The translations under genes were made by a program, and so were the position numbers. A stretch of 29,920 nucleotides of DNA from JAJDBU01 sp046756925 (GTDB lineage: Bacteria; Nitrospirota; Nitrospiria; SBBL01; JAADHI01): contig JBHHXH010000028.1 in NCBI GenBank assembly GCA_046756925.1, forward strand, positions 1 through 29,920, given 5' to 3'. Below the pieces are notes generated by a model. That model made no database searches, had not been told where the DNA came from, and was given only the letters and a program-made list of their open reading frames with translations. Numbering within the stretch: the stretch's first letter is position 1; every line of letters begins with the position of its first letter. Below are positions 24,415 to 29,920 of the stretch, piece by piece.

Positions 24415-25982
24415 TGATTGCGCGCCTTACATTCCAGTGAGGTGATCAGATCTCCGACTGTTAAGTGTTCGGTTTCGAAGATGACTTCATCATCCGTTTT
24501 AGAAGCCAAAAGATCTTTGACCGTTTGTATGCATTTGCCTCCTTGTGCCGGACGGTTCATCAAATGATAGATATTCCCCATCACAAAGTGGCCGAGGATG
24601 AAATTTTGATCGATATAGACAGCCTTTTTAATGGACCTTAGGGCTTCATCAAACTTTTTCATCGCCAAGTACACAATGGATAGGGTGTAATAAGCCTCCT
24701 TAAAGAGCGGGTCGATTTTAATGCATCGATTCGACCAGGCGATGGCTTCTTCGAAATACCCTCTGTTGGATGCCATGTGCGCCAGCATCCAGCAAGCTCT
24801 GGCATTGGAGGCATTAATGTGGACGATTCGCAAGAAGCGGTCGATGGCCAGTTCATAATTCTTTTTTAGAAAGTAGCCCATTGCTTCGTTAAATATACTG
24901 CTTTCTTCGCTTGATGTTTTACGCTGCTTGACATATTTGGTCAGGCTCGGTTTTGGGGGGCCGGCCGGTTTCCTGTTGATGATTTCCGTCAGCAAGTCCT
25001 TGGGTTTGCGCCCGGATTGCCGGGACTTGGGATGACCGTTATCGCGAAGCGCTGGATATTGCTTATTTTTTTCCGAAAGTGGAGGGTTTGAATAGAGCGG
25101 GATTTCGGACTTGGAGGGATCCTGATCCTTCTCCTCTTTTTGGTACACAATGGCGTCTGGAAAGGCCCGCGTTTTAAACATGCAGAAGATTTCGGCGGAA
25201 TGTTCTGCATGACCGACGATGAGATAGCCCCCCTCTCTCAATACATTGAAAAATTTTGAGGCAAGCTCCGTCGTTGTTTTTTTTTCGAAGTAAATCGTGA
25301 CATTTCTACAAATAATAATGTCGAATGTATGTTGCGTATTATTTGGCACTGGAGGATGTTGAGAGATCATGTTATGCGTTTTAAAGGTCACAAGGGATCT
25401 GAATTCGTCGTTTATTTTGTATCGGTCGTTTATTTTCGAAAATGAATTCCGTATGACCCTGCGTTCCATGCCTCTAAAAGACCACGGTCCGTAATTTCCT
25501 TCCATGCCTTTTTGGAGTGCGTGTTCGTCAATATCGCTGGCGATAATTTCAATCTTCCATTCGTTAATATTTCGGATCAGCCTTTTGAGTTGAATCGCGA
25601 TGGAATACGGTTCCTCACCGGTCGAACAGCCCGCGCACCAAATCGAGATTTCCTTGGAAGTGGTATTTCCCCTTGCGATGAGTTCCGGCAGCAGATGGTT
25701 CTCCAACATATCAAAGTGAGATTTTTCGCGAAAAAAATAGGTTTCGTTTGTGGTGAGCAGGGAAATCAGTTTTTTTAGGTGGTTTCTTCCGGGAATCGAA
25801 TGGAGGTATAGAATATAGTCATCGAACTCTGAAACAGGGGAATTTTGATAACTGGATTCTATAATGCGTTCGATTGAAAAAAATTTGGTTTCCGGGAAAA
25901 AAAGTCCCGTTCTCGATTGAATGAAATCGCGGAAAGTCAGCAGGTTGTTCCTCGTTAAAGAACTATCTGCGTTATTGGACAT
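24411..25982 (-). CDS. CheR-type receptor methyltransferase with TPR domain (WspC-like)
   Basis: This 523-residue protein has the CheR N-terminal helical domain (about 10-75), then the SAM-binding domain with LLTTNETYFFRE, the motif IWCAGCSTGEEPYSIAI, EIIASDIDEHAL and FDIIICRNVTIYF. A low-complexity linker (about 285-355) leads to three or four TPR repeats (about 365-500; AMGYFLKKNYELAIDRFLRI, ARACWMLAHMASNRGYFEEAI, AYYTLSIVYLAMKKFDEAL). It methylates receptor glutamates; the TPR domain probably binds partners. WspC has the same CheR-TPR design. It is the first gene of the operon, with AAGG ahead of the ATG at 25982. Confidence 0.94.
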   Translation of the reverse strand: MSNNADSSLTRNNLLTFRDFIQSRTGLFFPETKFFSIERIIESSYQNSPVSEFDDYILYLHSIPGRNHLKKLISLLTTNETYFFREKSHFDMLENHLLPELIARGNTTSKEISIWCAGCSTGEEPYSIAIQLKRLIRNINEWKIEIIASDIDEHALQKGMEGNYGPWSFRGMERRVIRNSFSKINDRYKINDEFRSLVTFKTHNMISQHPPVPNNTQHTFDIIICRNVTIYFEKKTTTELASKFFNVLREGGYLIVGHAEHSAEIFCMFKTRAFPDAIVYQKEEKDQDPSKSEIPLYSNPPLSEKNKQYPALRDNGHPKSRQSGRKPKDLLTEIINRKPAGPPKPSLTKYVKQRKTSSEESSIFNEAMGYFLKKNYELAIDRFLRIVHINASNARACWMLAHMASNRGYFEEAIAWSNRCIKIDPLFKEAYYTLSIVYLAMKKFDEALRSIKKAVYIDQNFILGHFVMGNIYHLMNRPAQGGKCIQTVKDLLASKTDDEVIFETEHLTVGDLITSLECKARNQ

Positions 25983-26092
25983 GTTACCTTATCCGATACT
26001 GTCTGTTGGGTGATGTATTATTGTCCGTAAAGCGCCTTCGACAGAGCGAAAGAAGGCCGGATTGAATTGTTCATGTCATTCCACTTTTTCCA

Positions 26093-26098
26093 ATTATA
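26093..26098 (-). promoter_or_regulatory. Putative -10 element of the chemosensory operon
   Basis: TATAAT lies on the minus strand about 110 bases upstream of the cheR start; the -35 is poor. Between it and the gene lies a small hairpin, GCCTTC at 26034-26039 with GAAGGC at 26052-26057, in what would be the 5' leader. Confidence 0.4.
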
Positions 26099-26487
26099 CT
26101 CGATATCTAAAAAATTGCTTCTTTTCCCCCGTAAAATGTGGAAAAAACAGCTGATTCCTAGGTGGTTTTGAAGAATTTACCTTGAAACATCGGTATCTTG
26201 CAGGAAAACTTAAATGCTTTGTGCTGAGTCCTGACCCTGATGCTGTTTTTAATCCGCCGAGAGTCCGCCTCGACCCATTGTGGCCGCTAAGGTTTGCAAA
26301 TCTTGGTTTGAATGGATGTTCTTCATGGTCGGCAAGACAACGGACCGTTTTGGAACCGGGGAAGGCGCTTATTTTGATTCGAGACGCAGATCTTCATTCC
26401 ATGCCCATCGATTCCTAGGCACTGATAAGGGGAGGAATCAGTTCCGGTTTTAGGGGGTTTTTTGGAAATAGGTCCTGTCTAGGAGAT
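26099..26487. other. Gene-free stretch between chemosensory and dehydrogenase operons
   Basis: No convincing gene is seen here. One plus-strand frame (26182-26418, TTG start, no ribosome site) shows no family pattern. ACTGAT at 26420-26425 pairs with ATCAGT around ten bases and is followed by a T-rich GTTTTAGGGGGTTTTTT stretch. It has a loose terminator shape for plus-strand transcription, but there is no plus-strand gene that clearly needs it. No strong terminator for the dehydrogenase operon was found. Confidence 0.4.
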
Positions 26488-27735
26488 CTACTTCCCTTCG
26501 ATCAGCATCAGGTCCGGATCCTCGAGGTGCTCAATCACTGTGTTCATAAAACGGGCCCCCTCTGAGCCGTAGATGACGCGGTGGTCGAAGGTGAGGGAAA
26601 GCGGCAGGATTTTTCGAATGACGATTTCTCCTGAGCGGACCACGGCCCGGTCCTCGATCTTACCAAGTCCCAGGATGCCGACCTCCGGGTAGTTGATGAT
26701 GGGGGTGCCGTAGATGCCCCCGATAACCCCATAGTTGGTGAGGGTGAAGGTTCCACCCTTCAACTCCGGCAGCGCTATCGTGCGCGCAAAGGCTTTTTCG
26801 GTCAGTGTCGAGATCTCCTGGGCCAGATCGAGAATGCTTTTTTGATCGGCATCCTTGATGACAAAGACCATCAGGCCGTCCGGGGTATCGACGGCGATGC
26901 CGATGTTGTAATATTTTTTGAGGAGGATCTCTTCTTTCGCCTCATCCAGCGTGGCATTCAGATAGGGGAAGGCCTTCAGGCCAGCCACGACCGATTTGAT
27001 GACAAAGGGCAGGTAGGTCAGGTTGAAGCCCCGTTCCTCGGCCAGGACCTTCTTATTCAAGCGGACACGTTCCAGTTTGGTAATATCGGCGTCGTCGACA
27101 AAGGTGACCGCCGCGACCTTTTCCGACGATTGGGCCACGTGCCGCGCCCCGCTGCGGCGCACCCCCCGGAATGGGACTCGCTCGACAGGGCCATGCGCCG
27201 CCGTTTCCGTAGGCGGGACACCGGATGTCCGCGCAGCTTTCTCGACATCTTCACGGGTGATCCGCCCTTCCGGACCGCTCCCTTGAAGCGTGTCCAGATC
27301 GACGCCGAGGGCCTTGGCCCGTATCCGGACCGAGGGGATCGCGCGCACCTCACGCTCGGCCTGTTTTTTCGAAGCGGTTTCGTCCGGTTTTTTGTGAATG
27401 GGCAGGATGAATTCTTTTTCCGAGGTTTCCAGTTCCCCGACCACCGATCCGCTGTCTTTCCTTTTTCCCTTGCCGGGAGTGGACTTCTTGGCCGCGATCT
27501 CCGTTTCGATGGTCACCAGGGTTGCACCAACCGCGATGATTTCACCCGGCTCCCCGTGCAGGGCGATGATTTTCCCGGCATAGGGAGAGGGCAGGCTGAC
27601 GACCGCCTTGTCGGTTTCCACATCGATCAAGGGCTGATCTTCCTTGATCACATCCCCTTTGGAAACCAACCATTTGACGATTTCTCCTTCGGCAATGCCT
27701 TCACCGACATCGGGGAATGTAAAGACTTTTTTCAT
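26488..27735 (-). CDS. E2 acyltransferase of a 2-oxoacid dehydrogenase complex
   Basis: This 415-residue protein has one lipoyl domain (1-78, lipoyl Lys43 in ETDKAVV), a Lys/Ser-rich linker, a peripheral subunit-binding domain (about 135-175: IPSVRIRAKALGVDL, GSGPEGRITREDV), a second linker and the catalytic domain (about 190-415). It passes the acyl group from E1 to CoA. The active-site His385 is present in FDHRVIYGSEGARF, but the family HRxxDG motif has Tyr389 for Asp. ATG at 27735 is chosen because it opens at the lipoyl domain, two bases after the E1-beta stop; the longer frame to 27783 lies inside E1-beta. Substrate (pyruvate or branched-chain) is undecided. No E3 gene is in the window. 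Confidence 0.9.
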   Translation of the reverse strand: MKKVFTFPDVGEGIAEGEIVKWLVSKGDVIKEDQPLIDVETDKAVVSLPSPYAGKIIALHGEPGEIIAVGATLVTIETEIAAKKSTPGKGKRKDSGSVVGELETSEKEFILPIHKKPDETASKKQAEREVRAIPSVRIRAKALGVDLDTLQGSGPEGRITREDVEKAARTSGVPPTETAAHGPVERVPFRGVRRSGARHVAQSSEKVAAVTFVDDADITKLERVRLNKKVLAEERGFNLTYLPFVIKSVVAGLKAFPYLNATLDEAKEEILLKKYYNIGIAVDTPDGLMVFVIKDADQKSILDLAQEISTLTEKAFARTIALPELKGGTFTLTNYGVIGGIYGTPIINYPEVGILGLGKIEDRAVVRSGEIVIRKILPLSLTFDHRVIYGSEGARFMNTVIEHLEDPDLMLIEGK

Positions 27736-27737
27736 CG

Positions 27738-28715
27738 TTAAAACCCGACCACCTTTTGAACCGCTTCGACAATCTGATCGCACCCGGGGAAATAGTAGCC
27801 TTCGCTTTTGGGAAGGGGGACCGGTGTGTCGTAACCGGTGACGCGGAGGATGGGCGCTTTCAGGGACAAGAGCCCTTTTTCGGAAATCTGTGCGGCGATC
27901 TCGGCACCCAGGCCGCAGGTACGCGGGGCCTCGTGCACAATGACCACGCGGCCCGTCCTCTCCGCGGATTCAAGGATGGTGTCGCTGTCCAGGGGCGAAA
28001 GGGTCCGAAGGTCGATCACCTCCGGCTGAATCCCATCAGCGGCCAGCCGTTCGGCCGCCTCCAATGTGGGATGGAGCATCGCCCCCCAGGCAATCAGCGT
28101 CGCATCCTCCCCTTGGGCCACCACGCGGGCTTCGCCAAGGGGGATGAGGACCTCTTCCTCCGGGACTTCTTCTTTAATCGCACGATAAATCTTCGAAGGC
28201 TCCAGAAACATGACCGGGTCGGGATCGCGGATGGCCGACAGCAGCAGGCCCTTCGCCTCGGCCGGTGATGAAGGAACCACCACCTTAATCCCCGGCGTAT
28301 GAATAAAAAGAACCTCTGTGCTTTCCGAATGCAGCTCCGGCGCGTGGATGCCGCCGCCGTAGGGGGTCCGTACGACGAGGGGACAGGTGTAGCGCCCGCG
28401 GCTTCTGGTTCGAAGCCGTGCGGCATGCGAAAGCAACTGTTCCATCGCGCCGTAGAGAAAGCCCATAAACTGGATCTCGGCCACCGGTCTCAGGCCGTAG
28501 GCCGCCATTCCGATGGCGGTCCCGACAATGGCCGATTCGGAAAGCGGTGTATCGACTACCCTGGATTCGCCAAAACGGTCGATCAAACCATCCGTCGCGC
28601 GGAAGACCCCGCCGTCTCTGCCGATGTCTTCCCCCAACAAGATGAGGTCCGGGTTCCGATCCATCTCATGAAGGAGGGCCTGGTTGACCGCTTGTATCAA
28701 GGTCAGTTTGCTCAC
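27738..28715 (-). CDS. 2-oxoacid dehydrogenase E1 component, beta subunit
   Basis: This 325-residue thiamine-diphosphate enzyme subunit shows VNQALLHEMDRNPDLILLGEDIG, the VVDTPLSESAIVGTAIGMA signature with the Glu that activates the cofactor, AEIQFMGF, VVRTPYGGG and a transketolase C-terminal domain (DATLIAWGAM, PEVIDLRTLSPLD, PRTCGLGAEIAA). The GTG start at 28715 directly abuts the stop of the alpha gene. The layout E1-alpha, E1-beta, E2 is that of the heterotetrameric type (pyruvate, branched-chain or acetoin dehydrogenases). Confidence 0.93.
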   Translation of the reverse strand: MSKLTLIQAVNQALLHEMDRNPDLILLGEDIGRDGGVFRATDGLIDRFGESRVVDTPLSESAIVGTAIGMAAYGLRPVAEIQFMGFLYGAMEQLLSHAARLRTRSRGRYTCPLVVRTPYGGGIHAPELHSESTEVLFIHTPGIKVVVPSSPAEAKGLLLSAIRDPDPVMFLEPSKIYRAIKEEVPEEEVLIPLGEARVVAQGEDATLIAWGAMLHPTLEAAERLAADGIQPEVIDLRTLSPLDSDTILESAERTGRVVIVHEAPRTCGLGAEIAAQISEKGLLSLKAPILRVTGYDTPVPLPKSEGYYFPGCDQIVEAVQKVVGF

Positions 28716-29807
28716 TTATGCTTCCTTGTTGCCGAGTCGTTTTTTGAAATCCGCTTTTTGTTGTGTCAACTCCGGTGTGAGTGAGGCAAAGAGAAAGTCG
28801 AACATTTCCTCCGGGTCCACCGGCGGCTCCGATTCGAAAGTCGAAACGGCCGAGGCGATCCGCTCGGCGACCGCCTCTTGAAGCCCTTTTTCTTGCGTTG
28901 CCGACCAAGCAAAGGTTGTTTCTAGATAGGTGCGCAGCCGGCGCATCGGATCTTTTTTTCGCCAGCGATCCACTTCTTCTTCGGATCGGTAACGGCTGGC
29001 ATCGTCGGCCGTCGTATGATCTTTAAGTCGATAGGTCAAGCACTCGACAAAGGTGGGTCCCTCTCCGCGCCGCGCCTTCTCGAGGGCCTCGTTTACTTTC
29101 AGGTAAATGCCCAAGACATCGTTCCCGTCAACCTGCACGCCCTTGAATCCATAAGCCATCGCTTTTTGGGCCAGGGTGGCGGATGCGGTTTGGTGGGAGA
29201 CCGGCACCGAAATCGCCCATTGGTTGTTTTGGCAGAGAAACACGATGGGCAGTTTAAAGACCCCGGCGAAGTTCATCCCTTCGTGAAAATCTCCCTTGGA
29301 GGTTGCTCCGTCTCCAAAGGTACACAACACCGCGATGGGATCTTTTTTGAATTGTGCCGCCCAGGCGGCGCCGACCGCATGGGGGATGTGTGTGCCGACC
29401 GGAATGGCGATCGGAAAATCGTGGATCCCGTTGGGCGTTCGGCCTCCCCGTTCATCTCCCGACCAGAACTGATAAAGCATCTCGATGGGGTAACCGCGTA
29501 GGATGGACAAGCCCGTTTCGCGAAAGGCGGGAAAGAACCAATCAGACGGTTGGAGCGCCGCGGCGCAGCCGGCCTGGATCGCCTCCTGACCCTGAATCGA
29601 GGCATAGGTCCCAATTCTCCCTGTGCGCTGCAGGTTCAAGGCCTTTTCGTCAAAAGCCCGTATGAGGACCATCGCCTCATAGAAGCGTTTGATTTTTTTT
29701 TCGGTAAGTAGATCGGGGGAGGGGAGGAGGGACGCATCGACCTTGCCGTCGGCATCCAGAAGCTGAAACCATTCGACCCTGAATTCTTCCAGAACCCGCT
29801 TCGGCAT
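28716..29807 (-). CDS. 2-oxoacid dehydrogenase E1 component, alpha subunit
   Basis: This 363-residue protein binds thiamine diphosphate through GDGATSKGDFHEGMNFAG, ending in the Asn-Asn of LCQNNQWAIS, and has the family segments RTGRIGTYASIQGQEA, FFPAFRETG, IPVGTHIPHAVGAAWA and YRLKDHTTADDASRYR, the last near the phosphorylation-loop region of homologues. Together with E1-beta it decarboxylates a 2-oxoacid and reductively acylates E2. The sequence resembles pyruvate and branched-chain E1 alike; I would not name the substrate. ATG at 29807 has AGAGGAG before it; the frame open to 29879 crosses the promoter and is not used. Confidence 0.93.
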   Translation of the reverse strand: MPKRVLEEFRVEWFQLLDADGKVDASLLPSPDLLTEKKIKRFYEAMVLIRAFDEKALNLQRTGRIGTYASIQGQEAIQAGCAAALQPSDWFFPAFRETGLSILRGYPIEMLYQFWSGDERGGRTPNGIHDFPIAIPVGTHIPHAVGAAWAAQFKKDPIAVLCTFGDGATSKGDFHEGMNFAGVFKLPIVFLCQNNQWAISVPVSHQTASATLAQKAMAYGFKGVQVDGNDVLGIYLKVNEALEKARRGEGPTFVECLTYRLKDHTTADDASRYRSEEEVDRWRKKDPMRRLRTYLETTFAWSATQEKGLQEAVAERIASAVSTFESEPPVDPEEMFDFLFASLTPELTQQKADFKKRLGNKEA

Positions 29808-29840
29808 CGCGCTCCTCTTTATAGATTGATAATCTACACC

Positions 29841-29869
29841 ATTATAGCATATGAGGAATTTGGCATGAA
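29841..29869 (-). promoter_or_regulatory. Sigma-70-type promoter of the dehydrogenase operon
   Basis: On the minus strand TTCATG (29864-29869) and a perfect TATAAT (29841-29846) are separated by 17 bases. Transcription would begin about 25-30 bases before the E1-alpha ATG at 29807. This also fixes the start codon of E1-alpha. Confidence 0.65.
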
Positions 29870-29920
29870 GTGGACCCAATAGCTGACACAGTAGATTGTC
29901 TTTTATAAGTGAAATCCTGA

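Noticed and set aside
26182..26418. Plus-strand 78-aa ORF in the intergenic region, followed by a weak hairpin
   Set aside because: TTG start, no ribosome site and no recognisable motif; the hairpin stem is only 6 bp.
26842..27741. Plus-strand 299-aa ORF
   Set aside because: It lies wholly antisense to the E2 gene, whose lipoyl, binding and catalytic domains are clear.

Overview
The window most resembles an environmental Gram-negative bacterium of moderate GC. Evidence includes exported and periplasmic proteins, a PEP-CTERM-type (exosortase-associated) exopolysaccharide regulator, c-type haem use, a PhoR/PhoB-like pair and frequent GTG/TTG starts. The overall gene style would fit Nitrospirota or a deltaproteobacterial lineage. 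That taxonomic guess is inference; no rRNA or other decisive marker is present.

Region 1 (1-4.7 kb) looks like the eroded end of an exopolysaccharide or accessory locus. It holds the C-terminus of a SAM methyltransferase, a hicB-hicA toxin-antitoxin pair preceded by a run of ten G, a fragment of a DegT-type sugar aminotransferase, a PrsR-like sigma-54 response regulator, a broken GH108-type lysozyme gene, a small membrane protein and an unrecognised 94-aa ORF. Region 2 (4.7-8.5 kb) carries housekeeping and small envelope genes: a ketopantoate reductase and HAD hydrolase pair, a tiny secreted protein with a strong terminator, a YqgE/AlgH protein with an N-terminal export-like segment, a SUOX-fold protein with a His-rich tail, and initiator tRNA-fMet. 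Region 3 (8.6-15.6 kb) contains a histidine kinase/response regulator pair, a divergent Ogt-type DNA repair gene followed by an ACT-domain malic enzyme, and a convergent ZnuABC-type metal ABC transporter.

Region 4 (15.7-26.1 kb) is the highlight. It is a complete seven-gene chemosensory operon on the minus strand: CheR-TPR, CheW, CheW with an N-terminal extension, MCP, hybrid CheA-REC, CheB and REC-GGDEF. No flagellar gene lies beside it, and the output is a diguanylate cyclase. The gene complement equals that of the Wsp surface-sensing/c-di-GMP system (WspA-F and WspR), with WspC, B and D moved in front of WspA. Two features set it apart: the MCP periplasmic domain has a CxxCH haem-c motif, and CheA has three Hpt-like modules, the third with Tyr in place of the phosphorylated His. 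I infer a redox-, gas- or electron-transfer-sensing pathway that sets c-di-GMP, and perhaps exopolysaccharide.

Region 5 (26.5-29.9 kb) is a 2-oxoacid dehydrogenase operon (E1-alpha, E1-beta, E2) read from a recognisable promoter at the right edge. Its E2 has HRVIYG where the family has HRxxDG.
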